Positions 40,501 to 44,564 of a DNA stretch of 64,000 bases are shown here, in pieces. Source of the DNA: Bacteroidales bacterium (GTDB lineage: Bacteria > Bacteroidota > Bacteroidia > Bacteroidales > UBA4417). Position numbers and translations under genes: made by a program. Within the stretch, counting starts at the first letter, position 1, and each line of letters begins with the position of its first letter. The stretch spans positions 1 through 64,000 of the forward strand of contig JADJGZ010000013.1 of the NCBI GenBank assembly GCA_016707785.1, given 5' to 3'. A model generated the notes under the pieces. That model was not told the DNA's origin and made no database searches. It worked only from the letters and a program-made list of their open reading frames with translations.

Positions 40501-40866
40501 TCCAACTGAGGTTGAAATATTGATAATTGGTAAAGGCTTCATCACTACAGTAATAGGATTAGAAGGAATAGCACATCCGCCAACCATCACAGTAACAATC
40601 CCATCTGTCTTAGCATAGAAAGTACTATGGGTTGCCCCTGGTATGGGACTTCCATCAAGATACCATTGCCAGGTTGTACCCGTTGACGGACTACAACTCA
40701 TGGTTATAGAATCACCCATACACACACTCGCACTCGGCGGGTTGGCCGTGATCAATGGAGGACACTGGGCTAACGCCGAAAATCCAGCAAGGATGAAAAA
40801 AGTAAATAAAAGAACGATGTATTTAGTAAAAAATCGTCTACCGAGCTCTAGTAAAGTAGGTCTCAT
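19177..40866 (-). CDS. Giant (7229-residue) multi-repeat T9SS cargo protein with gliding-motility-type C-terminal domain
   Basis: Single unbroken 21.7-kb frame. Signal peptide 1-34 (ending FSALAQ). Block I (about 35-1130): PKD-like/Ig-like units of about 95 residues (ICSGT...GTTFTW...GTVTYVITPT). Block II (about 1130-1555): mixed units with LSYTWTP and YSWTSSP. Block III (about 1556-4342): about 33 units of 84 residues (GVNYQLxxNGT...GTGxxISFG...GTYTVxAxxxxxxCxxxMNGS). Block IV (about 4343-5320): 11 units of about 89 residues (GTGSFSN..L.PTYTPSAADI.AGSV.LTLT). Block V (about 5320-7090): about 21 PKD domains (SWxWDFGDG). C-terminus (about 7120-7229): YVPNAFAPDN...YIEVLDRWGNLLWSS...GWDGT...GVYLWRAKAIFRDG, the T9SS type B sorting domain. 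Inferred role: extracellular adhesin or filament. Cys pairs in the 84-residue units may form disulfides. Confidence 0.95.
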   Translation of the reverse strand: MRPTLLELGRRFFTKYIVLLFTFFILAGFSALAQCPPLITANPPSASVCMGDSITMSCSPSTGTTWQWYLDGSPIPGATHSTFYAKTDGIVTVMVGGCAIPSNPITVVMKPLPIINISTSVGDSVCNGQVVTFNITSGPNVQWVWLQPAGMLGQTTNPYSVTLNVTTTFQVVGVDQITTCANTSMVTIPVVPPILPGNISPNDTVCVGGTPGLITGTPASGSNNSFTYHWEISTTGAASGFSTIPGATGLDYQPGPISINTWFRRRVSAPPCPDMYSNVVQITVIPTPIITSVFNKTICSGTSVNYTPTSNVAGSTFTWAVTFTSGTVLGMVPSGTGNINTVLSVPAGSTSIATITYTITPTGPATTFCPGIPSDLVVTILPTSIVTNTPMSQEICAGTTTTPVAFTSNVPGSTYAWTAVATPGISGYTANGTGNLPAMQIFSTLMGIGTVTYTVTPTGPAPGFCSGAPSNYVITVNPSPTVTNSPMDQSICSGDATSSVVFTSNVIGTNFTWAATAVPISMTGYSASGTNSLPVQTINNPTTSQGVVTYVIQPSGNINGCVGIPSNYYVYVNPIPVAVATPGSQTMCSGMTTGIALSSGVANTTFTWTASAPSSITGFSAGTGNVISQTLFNTSMAPHDVTYVITPTANGCTGNDITVVVTVVPAPVLTVSPLSQSTCSNIPIVINLTASLPGVTFAWTASAMGSVTGYSNGTGSTISQTLVNNDNIPRNVIYAVMMTINGCTVGPDNITVTVYPTPAVTNSPLTATRCSGAAFVQSLTSNVAGTTFTYTANGTPGISGYANGSGNTINQTFINSGTAPGTVTFNIIPTANGCPGTAVNFVVTVNPIPDVNLSLASQAICSATNTTPVALSSSVAGTTFTWTASPSAGGITGYTGSGSGNIPFQTINSSLSIQGTVTYTVIPTNSGCTGVSKSHVVTINPLPLVTNASMSQSICSGTSTSNVNLSSNVAGTTFTWLATPSSGSITGYQPSGANTIPSQTINNSSTTSGTVTYLVTPTSNFGPACTGISANYVTTINPIPVVTSALTGAVCSGQNFNYLITSNLVGTTFNWTRAAVPGISNSPSSGTSASINETLINLTGSDIAVTYVLQPYGQAPTLCAGTPENLVVTVRALPTVNAGSDLTIPYGTSTVITGTASGGTGLLSYTWTPNAYIASGANTPAPQTINLNADRTYTLTITDAATCANSDQMTVFITGGPITVSPTATPASICVGQSTILNANASGGSGTYTYSWTSSPAGFTSSLSTVSVSPIVNTVYTVVVDDGFNIATSSVSVTVNLLPVQYLLTGGGEYCIGGSGVIVGLAGSQSGVNYQLYNNGTPVGLPIAGTGGAISFGNQTLAGTYTADGTRTATGCNTLMASSVTVGINTLPVANAGIDQTIPFGISTTLNGSVSGGIGPMSYAWTPLVYLAGGANSTTPVTTNLYSSTTFNFQVTDSKGCVGTDQMTVLLSGSAIAVTATAVPDEICADTSQSQLNATVTGGSGTYSYSWTSNPPGIPVWSSMLQNPMVSPDVTTTYTVVANDGFNTATSSVTVVVHPLPLVYNVTGGGSYCFAGTGVAIGLSGSEPGVNYQLLRGGLPDGPPVTGTGSPISFGDRTAAFAYTVLATNNSTGCINMMSGSASINILPPPNAYLVTGGGSYPSGGIGVTVGLSYGDPGVSYQLSCNNVPIGAPVTGSSISIDFGLQTQAGTYTVVATDIASGCSTNMNGSVSITILPLPNAYGVIGGGEICQGEPGLLVSLTGSEVGIEYQLIYNGFPYGPIVIGNGLQISWGPYTFAGLFEVRAVNPTNGGSQMMNGQATIVVNPLPTIFTMNPLGSQCPGTIIRLNGSDAGVMYYLLMNNIVLDSIQGTGLIGFLDFGPQTINGTYTILAVNMTTGCQAMMNGSVYINIAPQIFSVIPAGILCPGQTIGLTGSELGVSYQLRWNGTFDLGAPVPGTGGPINLGVGGLPGIYSAIAIDDTTNCVSFMQDSATLYPDPIIFTIVPNGTACEGDEISLNGSEMGVDYVLILDNAIHLDTIHGTGSAINFGSQPTAGTYTIIAISQTSYCITQMNGSAIFNDSPIQYDIVPAGILCMGTSIGLAGSQPGVSYQLILDGTLLVGSPVAGTGLSISFGPQNAIGIYTVRAVNDLTNCYSLMNGSSTLDPLPVPFTVTPSGNHCAGTPVGLNGSNINYNYILIFNGVVHLDTIPGTGGLIDFGPQSVAGTYTIIAYHTSSFCEQTMNGSVILELAPTAFNMIPAGVACIGANLGLDDSEIGVNYQLRLNGTTNIGTSVAGTGAAISFGAQALTGNYTVIATAANGCTNNMNGSVDVSPLPVLFTMTPAANGCTNSPIGLNGSEINVNYVLILNGTLHIDTIPGTGGVITFGNQPTTGTYTVIAYNTATNCQATMNGSVTLVPAPTAYNMTPAGVACIGAVLGLDNSEVGVDYQLRLNGTTNIGTLVAGTGAAISFGAQALTGNYTVIAIAANGCTNNMNGSVDVSPLPVLFTMTPAANGCTNSPIGLNGSEINVNYVLVLNGTIHLDTIPGTGGVISFGNQPTTGNYTIIAFNTLTLCQSTMNGTVTLVPAPTAYNMTPAGVACIGAVLGLDNSEVGVDYQLRLNGTTNIGTPVAGTGAAISFGAQALTGNYTVIATAANGCTNNMNGSVVVSPLPVLFTMTPAANGCTNSPIGLNGSEINVNYVLVLNGTLHLDTIPGTGGVISFGNQPTTGNYTIIAFNTATNCQATMNGNVTLVPAPTAYNMTPAGVACIGAVLGLDNSEVGVDYQLRLNGTTNIGTPVAGTGAAISFGAQALTGNYTVIATSANGCTNNMNGSVDVSPLPVLFTMTPAANGCTNSPIGLNGSEINVNYVLVLNGTLYLDTIPGTGGVISFGNQPTTGTYTVIAYNTATNCQATMNGSVTLVPAPTAYNMTPAGVACIGAVLGLDNSEVGVDYQLRLNGTTNIGTSVAGTGAAISFGAQALTGNYTVIATSANGCTNNMTGSVDVSPLPVLFTMTPAANGCTNSPIGLNGSEINVNYVLILNGTLHIDTIPGTGGVITFGNQPTTGNYTIIAYNTATNCQSTMNGNVTLVPAPTAYNMTPAGVACIGAVLGLDNSEVGVDYQLRLNGTTNIGTPVAGTGAAISFGAQALTGNYTVIATAANSCTNNMNGSVDVSPLPVLFTMTPAANGCTNSPIGLNGSEINVNYVLVLNGTLYLDTIPGTGGVISFGNQPTTGTYTVIAYNTATNCQATMNGSVTLVPAPTAYNMTPAGVACIGAVLGLDNSEVGVDYQLRLNGTTNIGTPVAGTGAAISFGAQALTGNYTVIAIAANGCTNNMNGSVDVSPLPVLFTMTPAANGCTNSPIGLNGSEINVNYVLILNGTLHLDTIPGTGGVITFGNQPTTGTYTIIAYNTTTNCQATMNGSVTLVPAPTAYNMTPAGVACIGAVLGLDNSEVGVDYQLRLNGTTNIGTPVAGTGAAISFGAQTLTGNYTVIATAANGCTNNMNGSVDVNPLPVIYTITPTGNACSNTAIGLNGSEIGVNYVLVLNGVLNLDTISGPGGMFSFGVQPTTGTYTIYAYNVLTNCQANMNGSLILDPAPTAFNMTPAGIACVGTTIGLDNSEVGVSYQLRLDGITDIGAPVAGTGSAITFGVQTLTGNYTIVATSLNGCTTIMNGPIDVYSLPIAFTITPAGSNCVNTVIGLNGSEFLVDYTLLLNGTLPIATISGTGSAISFGPQPLPGTYTIVAINTSTNCQSTMNGTSIIKVDPLIFTMTPTGVACLGSALGLDDSETGITYQLRLNGSVNVGSPVTGTGSSISFGIPILPGTYTVVATSSNGCSTFMNGTVVLSPLPIAFTITPTGANCAGSSIGLNGSELNVNYVLVLNNTLYIDTIPGTGGTLNFGPQLTTGTYTILAYSVITNCQLVMNGTTTLGDAPIVFNITPAGVSCVGASIGVDNTEIGVNYQLRRDGIFNVGSPIVGTGAAIDFGVQTLPGIYTVEADNGNGCIAVMNGNVDLQPLPIAFTLTPGGNQCPGTILLLNGSETGVDYILMRDGLFPMDTVSGTGSMISFGAPLIAGNYTVIAVSVPAGCISNMNGTTLIMTAPIAYNLTPAGINCVGSSIGVDDSEAGVNYQLIRNGIVNVGAAVPGTGSAISFGVVTIPGNYTVIATSTLNGCPTTMNGVADIQPSPLSFTIFPQGTQCAGADITLNGSELGVNYVLVIDGILNVDTLAGTGNVLNFGPQFTNGIYTILAVGGANSCQITMLDSCVVVPSPTLFNVTPAGVLCASAIVGLDGSENGIDYTLYKDGSSTGIILSGTGSAISFGLQSPGLFTVLGTDQVTGCSILMSGSADIEYLPTVNAGMDQSICSDLPVALIGTSSNTGTTIWISSGDGTFSDPNLLSSSYTLGAGDVASGSVVLVLQASGSGACSASFTSDTVLITITSAPTVNAGSDIDVCQPIDFTITTATASNYATLLWTTSGTGNFSASNSLSTIYIPSAADLTAGTVNLTLTVSGISPCMNVISDVVAMNFHAYMTASAGINDTICAGSNYTVSTATATNYSSVSWATTGSGSFTGGNTLNPTYYPSSFDITAGFVNLVMTAQPIAPCSVVISDTLILTITSAPAIFAGADVNICEGSVVSLLDASASAYSSLFWTSSGTGSFSNTGILNPTYTPSAGDILSGVVTLTLTINGNTPCYPLSDDKLVTITRAPAISAGPDTLICEGMSYSTASASASYFSNLIWSTSGTGSFTNGNLVLATYTPSVADIAAGSVVLTMTVDANAPCTGSVSDSFVLTINGAATAYAGPDASICNNIPFALGSATASNFASVLWTSSGTGSFTNPAVVNPVYIPSTADMLAGSVILTLTSNALPSCISVSDAMTLSITQLPAVNAGVDTHICSSPYTLTGTSSANVSSILWTVATGSGVLSNANTLTPTYIPSALDITNGFAILTLTGNPLSPCPAAAVDSVTLTIEQTPVVSAGADDNNCMSATYTVTDATSLYHTSLVWTTTGTGILINASTLTPSYTPSAADLTAGSVILTLTSSNVGCGSVSDSKTITFISMPVVDAGPDLIICEDINITIGGASAITYSSINWSTSGTGTFANGNTVSPTYTPSVADITSGLVTLTLSANPIAPCSGLVSDQTLLTISRIPVVSAGPDDLVCSTDAYEITDATSIDQDSLLWTSSGSGVFSNPTALLTTYTPSAADIANGSVSLTLTAYNSPCSSVSDSKLITIIPAPTVDAGPGATICNTCTYTVLGSSAPNANSVMWSTSGNGSFNDPTLLAPIYYPSAFDYSLGHVVLQLTAFGNTPCASVVDTMTLTFAAAPGLDFTWGPTCESQPVNFAVDPIATNIGAMASWMWNFGDGSTSIQMNPTHLYAAIGHYTVTLTAIDTLGNSITNIHQVYVSQTPTAFFAYNSPVCSNEPVHFTDLSHTLYGNVAQWVWSYGDGSDNDTIYFPENPNTLHQYDTSGQFNVTLVITNSFGCIASVTQTVDIIPAPVANFSYVNTCNGLNTQFEDQSYANGAGNVVSWWWDFGDPATGIDNYSNQENPEHKFSGPGTYQVTHVARNFNNCTDTIVKDVIILPGLAVDFIHHHTCVNDLSYFAPDTTVVNVANINSWVWDFGDGGFSYLQSPVHTYFNAGSYQVTLTVTDLSGCVSSKTKTVVVNPAPVAMFNISQQRCKGIPVEFDDVSTTYAGFISNWTWDFGDGNQESINFPANPDTEHIYAISGTYTITLTITGSDSCETVTTQTIVIEPAPTANFEFENTCINSAVQFTDLSQTGGTGAISNWHWDFGDPISNWNNFSPLQNPVHTYATAGTYQVSLTVTTSNGCESTSVQTVIINALPAVDFYTDAHCANSPVQFHPAPIVNTANVASWFWQFGDGLTSTLQAPAHIYNIAGNYQVTLTITDLAGCQNSVTRTVNVYPQPTVVFGFTQPTCQQSNIQFTTNSSASVGYLVRWEWNFGDGNTQTILFPNNPDVSHTYANYGAYNVTLTVYTNDSCSNSQVLPINILQSPVSNFSVQGTCAGMAVEFEDMSQGAVSSWNWNFGDPLSGSSNTSSFQDPTHTYSQAGNYQVSLQVSAINGCTNTMVKTVSINPAPYVDFSYNNGCATDTIMFNSTSHISLATITTWLWQFGDNSTSTDADPGHIYSAPGTYNVSLTITNTNGCVSTMYHQVQVSTAPVALFLTSSPTCAGSEVSFNDVSTAYNGTINSWNWNFGDGIQVTVNDPTNSDVTHTYAVSGIYTVSLTIHTTTGCENTYAANLVIKASPLASFEVDGSCSEQVTSFTDLSQASSGSTIGGWSWDFGDPNSGINNTSAVPSPFHIYETAGNYVVSLIVVNSDGCADTAIQTITITPPPAVEYLYSQPSCDGTAITFNTDPSVVIPATVSAYDWDFGDGTAHSTFASPSHLFAAAGDYTVTLTITNTTGCENSVSHTVTIHSLPVAQFTSDVACSGNNTSFTDMSFSPDGSDLISWHWDFGVATMTSDTSDLQNPVFTYSSAGTYNVSLTVTSFHGCSSTTNIQVMVIPAPQAEFKFTAEPCHNGSVIFQDLSTSPQSTVTSWYWEFRPGSYSTLRDPVYVYGYTDTTYNVKLIVTNASGCTDTIIKAVYIPEGMEIAINNTETCHGETTWFTSNVVTPAGDSLISFKWNFGDPESGFSNLSFERNPSHKYAKAGPYLVTLEATDIHNCSSTVYQMIDIAPLPKAKYSVSGGQCDSLVNFTDLTSNATINEWIWEYGDGTADTITLPGNPNVSHNYPFPGAYFVTLTTTSISGCISTITDTIRRTPCIQSTFDAVDTLLCQKKTMHFVDHSTCQAPIASWTWDFGDNTVKTFTQPQAMVTHAYTEAGNFKVKLTVATNMVGGAVTSTSEQDVNVNPAPKTDFTWKDVCIGFETPFTNMTSGNGSLVKDYQWKFGDPMNTAASSTLKNPKYEYGTSGEYQVNLVSSNVIGCYDTIMKSVSIFAPPQANFTWANSCEGKPVYFNDISDTSSAQIATWNWYFSDDQATLGASTQKNPSYDFSHAGIYNAKMIVSDMHGCADTLVQQVAVNSSPVAVFSITENHENVQGQIKLNNGTINGTGFLWDFGNGNTSYAEEPVVQFDRDGEYSIKLISWNGQDCGDTTTMNYSFVFKGLYVPNAFAPDNTQEGVTLFKPSGINLSKYYIEVLDRWGNLLWSSDKLDVKGSPTEGWDGTINNILAPTGVYLWRAKAIFRDGTYWDGHNVGNNDNMPQTFTGTVTLIR
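19550..24905 (-). repeat. PKD-domain array of the giant protein (about 21 units)
   Basis: About 21 units, each with a W-x-W-x-FGD core (MWNFGDGS, WVWDFGDGG, WHWDFGDPI, WLWQFGDNS and so on), at spacings of about 75-100 residues. Units with FGDG and FGDP alternate loosely. Several late units are worn: WHWDFGVAT, WYWEFRPGS, WNWYFSDDQ. Confidence 0.88.
27840..36200 (-). repeat. Block III array of about 33 units of 84 residues
   Basis: Each unit (about 252 bp) has the order AGxxCxGxxIGL..S..GV.YQL..NG....G..V.GTG..I.FG.Q...G.YTV.A.....C...MNGS. Two subtypes alternate over most of the array: A (PAGVACIG...YQLRLNGTTNIG) and B (PAANGCTNSPIGLNGSE...YVLVLNGTLHLDTIPGTGG), so the true period is 168 residues. 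Confidence 0.85.
30355..34035 (-). repeat. 504-bp near-identical tandem repeat array (about 7.3 copies)
   Basis: The word AAGACCAAGAACAGC recurs at 30541, 31045, 31549, 32053, 32557, 33061 and 33565, exactly 504 bp apart each time. Whole copies differ by only a few scattered, mostly synonymous bases, while units outside (for example 29856 or 34380) are clearly diverged. Each copy is one A+B pair of the 84-residue units, keeping the reading frame (504 = 3 x 168). Confidence 0.92.
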
Positions 40867-41067
40867 ATCTAGCCGTGTTAGAGTTAATGTAGTAGTTTAC
40901 AGCCAATTAGGTTATTTGGACTTTCGTTGCCGAGTATTCTTATCCAGAAAATTAATCACTTTTCCTGCAGTAGGTAATACCTTTCCAGCAACTTTATTTG
41001 AGAATTAAATCTTTGAAAAGGTGTTGTTTAGACTTTGGTATCTTAAAATCAACAGATGGTATATCCA

Positions 41068-41101
41068 ATTGTCTATTTCATGCCTAAAAAGATTATTTTT
41101 G
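41068..41101 (+). promoter_or_regulatory. Bacteroidota-type promoter for deoC
   Basis: ATTG (-33, 41068-41071), 22 bp, then TATTTTTG (41094-41101), a full match to the TAnnTTTG -7 box. Transcription would begin about 20 bp before the ATG at 41130. It probably also serves the downstream thioredoxin-fold gene. Confidence 0.5.
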
Positions 41102-41129
41102 TGGATATTCAAAAGGATTCACAGAAATT

Positions 41130-41936
41130 ATGGTTGATAACATGGATGGACATAATTCAAAACCTGTAATAGAGTCAACCCGGCTGGCTCGCTTGAAAAT
41201 AATTCTTGGGCTTCTGGATCTCACAACCCTCGAGGGGACTGACCATGATCAACGTGTTAAAGAGTTGTGTGAAAAAGCAATTGCCATCAAAAAGGTGAGT
41301 GGAATTTCTCCTGCTGCAATATGTGTTTATCCTGTGTTTGTGCGAACAGCAAAAAGAAGTCTGGGGGAATCAGGGATTGCCGTTGCTTCTGTGGCAGGGG
41401 CTTTTCCTTCCGGACAATCCCCCTTGTCAATCAGGGTGGCTGAAGTTGAATATGCTGTAAATGAAGGCGCTGACGAAATTGATATGGTGATATCAAGAGG
41501 TAGATTTCTATCCGGAGATTTTGATTTTATCTCGGAAGAAGTGGCGGCAATCAAAAAGGCCTGTAATAAAGCTCATCTGAAAGTGATACTTGAGACCGGG
41601 GAACTGATTACTCCTGAAAATATAAGAAAAGCCAGTGAATTAGCGGTTCTTGCCGGTGCCGACTTTATTAAAACATCAACCGGGAAAGTACAACCTGCTG
41701 CAACATTAGAAGCTATGTCGGTGATGCTGGAAGTTATAAAAGAGCATCATCAGGCTTCTGGAAAGTTGATAGGTATTAAACCTGCTGGTGGCATCTCTAC
41801 CCCTGATCAGGCATTGCAATACTTTGATCTTGTTGAAACAAAACTGGGTGCAGAATGGCTCAAACCAGCACTCTTCAGGATCGGGGCAAGCCGTTTAGCC
41901 GATGGAATCCTTGCAGAACTTAACGTCCAACTTTAA
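41130..41936 (+). CDS. deoC: Deoxyribose-phosphate aldolase
   Basis: 268 residues, cytosolic TIM barrel. It cleaves 2-deoxyribose 5-phosphate to acetaldehyde and glyceraldehyde 3-phosphate in deoxynucleoside salvage. Motifs: AICVYPVFV, VAGAFPSGQ, EIDMVISRG (catalytic Asp), LKVILETGEL, and the Schiff-base lysine in FIKTSTGK, followed by IGIKPAGGI. All are intact. The N-terminus is about 20 residues longer than the E. coli protein, and an in-frame ATG five codons in is an alternative start. No other deo genes are adjacent. The next gene follows by 27 bp. Confidence 0.95.
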   Translation: MVDNMDGHNSKPVIESTRLARLKIILGLLDLTTLEGTDHDQRVKELCEKAIAIKKVSGISPAAICVYPVFVRTAKRSLGESGIAVASVAGAFPSGQSPLSIRVAEVEYAVNEGADEIDMVISRGRFLSGDFDFISEEVAAIKKACNKAHLKVILETGELITPENIRKASELAVLAGADFIKTSTGKVQPAATLEAMSVMLEVIKEHHQASGKLIGIKPAGGISTPDQALQYFDLVETKLGAEWLKPALFRIGASRLADGILAELNVQL

Positions 41937-41963
41937 TAACCAGGGTTAATTTCAATACTCTTT

Positions 41964-42757
41964 ATGTCTCGTTTTCCCTTGATTGCTTTTTTATTGCTGT
42001 CTTTTTCAATGTCTTGGGCACAAACTAGCCTTGATACAGCAGTAAATTTTACTGTTAAGGATGTTCACGGACAAACTCATAATCTTTTCCAATACCTGGA
42101 GGATGACAAAATTGTTGTACTCGATTTTTTTACAGTAACCTGCGGACCATGTGCAACTTACGCATCAGAAATCAGCAGTTCATATCGTAACTTCGGCTGC
42201 AATTCCGGGAATGTGGTTGTTTAGGTATCAACTGGGGAGCAGATAATTCGCAGGTGATTGATTTTGGTACTGAAAACGGAGCTGAGTACCCTGAAGTAAG
42301 TGGCACCGAAGGAAATGGAAACCATGTTGTTTCCGATTATAATGTTCTGTCCTATCCCTCAGTAATCCTGATTCTCCCTAACCATACAATACCGGAACCC
42401 TATATCTGGCCTCCATCTGCATCACACCTGGATAGTATCATCAGCCAATATGGAGGATTAACAACTGTTTGTACTACTACAATTGAGGATAAATTGCTGG
42501 CTCAGCAAGCAATCACCATTTCTCCAAACCCTGCAATGGAAACTTGTACAATTGCCTGGAAGGGAATAAAAGGAGTAAGCAGTATCCGCTTAATTTCCTT
42601 GCAAGGACTTGCCTTACTAAACTGGAAAGAGGGGTTTTCATCAGCAGATGCACACAATGTGCAAATTGACCTCACATCAATATGTCCGGGATATTATTTT
42701 ATCCAGTTACTTTCAGGAGAAACAGTTATTAAAAGCCGTGCCCTTATTGTAAATTGA
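41964..42757 (+). CDS. Secreted thioredoxin-fold protein with T9SS type A sorting tail (frameshifted)
   Basis: Signal peptide (about 1-19, ending SWA), then a TlpA/AhpC-like thioredoxin domain with the active site CGPC in FFTVTCGPCATYASEIS. The first frame stops at 42224 after GNVVV. Adding one T in the T-run at 42220-42222 continues as VVVLGINWGADNSQVIDFG, so the second part (42254 on) belongs to the same protein. The last 75 residues (ISPNPAMETCTI...LISLQGLALLNW...GYYFIQLLSGETVIKSRALIV) form a T9SS type A sorting domain. The product should be exported and placed on the surface or released, where it could act on extracellular disulfides. It lies 27 bp after deoC. Confidence 0.75.
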
Positions 42758-42798
42758 GGGGATTTATTTGGTCGTCCTATCGAAGTCAATGATATATT

Positions 42799-42831
42799 TT
42801 TGCAGTTTTGTGAAATGAATATTTAACTTTG
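42799..42831 (+). promoter_or_regulatory. Bacteroidota-type promoter
   Basis: TTTG (42799-42802), 21 bp, then TAACTTTG (42824-42831). Both boxes fit the Bacteroidota -33/-7 consensus, and the predicted start of transcription is about 20 bp before the lipoprotein ATG at 42857. Confidence 0.55.
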
Positions 42832-42856
42832 TCAGGTTCTTTTTATTCGGTGATCC

Positions 42857-43293
42857 ATGAAAAAGTACTCTTTTCTCCTCTTTGCCTTTTTGACTTTAGC
42901 AATATCAGGTTTATTTGTTTCCTGTGAGTCAGACACTTTTTACGATAATGACCCTCAGATAACAGGAATGAATATGTCGGGGTATGGAGATTTACTGAAA
43001 GCGGAAAACAGAAAAGTGGGCTGTCACAAAGTTATATTGTTTCCATTTCAAAGGATGCTTCCAATAGTAGCCAGGTGCTGCTGGATAATTTCGGAAATCC
43101 CGGGAATTCTGATAACACCGTTATTGGTATCGTTACCATTAATCAAATTGTTGTCTCCGCCCAAACACTGACCAATGGCTGGGTTGTTGAAGGAACAGGC
43201 AAGAAGGACGGACAGGGTAATATGGAATGGAACTATTCCATTATAGCCGGTGGCGATAAAGACTATTATACTGCAACCGCAGTAAAGCAATAA
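42857..43293 (+). CDS. Small lipoprotein of unknown function (frameshifted)
   Basis: A lipoprotein signal with GLFVSC (Cys about 23) starts the protein. The first frame runs off into an unrelated sequence after KAENRK. Adding one A in the A4 run at 43012-43015 gives SGLSQSYIVSISKDASN, which joins to VLLDNFGNPGNSDNTVIGIV and ends in WNYSIIAGGDKDYYTATAVKQ at 43293. The joined product is about 145 residues and beta-rich. The C-terminal part (LTNGWVVEGTGKKDGQGNMEWNY in pattern) resembles small Bacteroidota lipoproteins that sit on the cell surface, but I cannot name a family. It has its own promoter and is convergent with the DUF4296 gene. Confidence 0.6.
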
Positions 43294-43301
43294 AACTAAA
43301 A

Positions 43302-43751
43302 TTATTGAGCGGGATTTTTGACTTTTACCGCAGGAGGTGTCTTGACCTGGTTCTTTGCTGTGTCAGGCTTTAAAACTTTGTCATCTTTCTTTTCAGTTCC
43401 CTGTAACTCCGATTCCATCTCTGTCAGTCGGTCAATTACACTGGTATAAATCTCATCCAGGAGACTGACTCTCTCAGTATAATACTTCATGCTTTTCTGG
43501 AAATCATCAGGCTTGACATCATGCTCCTTGAATACTTCAGCAAATTGCGACTTTTGGTAAATGGAATCAGCAACAGAAACATGCTGGATATTTCCTACTC
43601 TTAAAGCAGATTCAGCCAAATGAATATCAACCAGTAAATCAACCATCTCCGATTTACTTAATACCCCCCTGGGCAGATTACTGAATAACCCATTTCCATT
43701 CTCACAGGAAAGAGCCACGAAGATCAGGAGTATAAACAGTAAATTTCTCAC
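43302..43751 (-). CDS. DUF4296-family lipoprotein
   Basis: 149 residues. The lipobox FVALSC (Cys16) follows a short signal. The DUF4296 core is recognisable: KSEMVDLLVDIHLAESALRVG, then a helical region with YQKSQFAEVFKEHDVKPDDFQKSMKYY. A Lys/Pro-rich, probably disordered tail of about 35 residues ends the protein. Function of the family is unknown; it is nearly restricted to Bacteroidota and often near envelope genes. It is downstream of the OmpH-like gene (36-bp gap) and recQ on the same strand. Confidence 0.85.
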   Translation of the reverse strand: MRNLLFILLIFVALSCENGNGLFSNLPRGVLSKSEMVDLLVDIHLAESALRVGNIQHVSVADSIYQKSQFAEVFKEHDVKPDDFQKSMKYYTERVSLLDEIYTSVIDRLTEMESELQGTEKKDDKVLKPDTAKNQVKTPPAVKVKNPAQ

Positions 43752-43787
43752 GAAAAGTGCTCAGAATAAATTGTCATTGAACCCCGG

Positions 43788-44515
43788 CTATTTTTCGGGA
43801 TGCTGCTTCTTATACTCAGCATTGAGTTCCTTAATTACATCATTGGTAATATCAAGGGTGTCGTTTGCATAAAGAATGTTTCCTCCCTTTGTAAAACCAA
43901 GAATGTAATCAAACTTGTACTTGGTATTGTAACGTTGCAGGAAATTCATCACCGAATCCAGTAAGGCAATATTCATCTCTACCTCGCTCTGTTGCAATTC
44001 CGTAGCATAACGGTCACGCAATTCATTAATTTTTTGCTGGTTTTCCATGAGACTGCCATAGATCTCCTGGGCACTCTGCTCAGAGATGGTCTTATTTTGA
44101 ACCTGTTCCTGGAAATAGGCTGCATCCTTGTCGAAAGTGGCCTGCTTATTGGCAACCTCAGCAGAAAGCCTGTCACCTTTTGCCTGTAATTGTACCTTCA
44201 GCTTCTTTACAAGTTCATAATTTTCAAGGATACTGTCGTTATTCACAAAAGCAACAGCTATGTTCCCACTATTCGCTTTCACAAGGGTTTGAGCCATTCC
44301 GTCATCTGAACTTCCACTTTTGTTTGTCAGGTAAAGGATGAATAGTACAATCATCCCAACAGCCAGAACAACATTAAGGATGATGAGCCAGGAAGGGATT
44401 TTTGAACTATTGGCAAATTACCAGGCTCCTTTATTGGGGCTTCAGGTTGATTCATCGCTGGAACGCTTGATTCTACCGGCAATTCACCGGGAGTATTATT
44501 CAATTCGTCGGACAT
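43788..44515 (-). CDS. OmpH/Skp-like periplasmic chaperone with N-terminal membrane anchor (frameshifted)
   Basis: The Skp/OmpH-like core is VAFVNNDSILENYELVKKLKVQL, a long coiled-coil (LSAEVANKQATFDKDAAYFQEQV...), and LLDSVMNFLQRYNTKYKFDYILGF. The frame with this core starts only at 44354, inside a hydrophobic helix. Adding one A in the A5 run (44399-44403) links it upstream to an ATG at 44515, giving MSDELNNTPGELPVE, a Pro/Glu-rich segment of about 40 residues, then IPSWLIILNVVLAVGMIVLFILY. Thus it is a membrane-anchored form with a short cytosolic tail, not a cleaved soluble Skp. Skp-like proteins hold unfolded outer-membrane proteins in the periplasm. It lies 49 bp after recQ. Confidence 0.75.
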
Positions 44516-44564
44516 AATTTCTGTTATATTTCTTTATAATGAGGGTACTGAAATGACATAAAAA

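Noticed and set aside
19177..40866. Assembly-made fusion of several surface-protein genes
   Set aside because: One signal peptide at the start and one sorting domain at the end, continuous frame, and gradual change between blocks argue for a single gene, though reads should confirm it.
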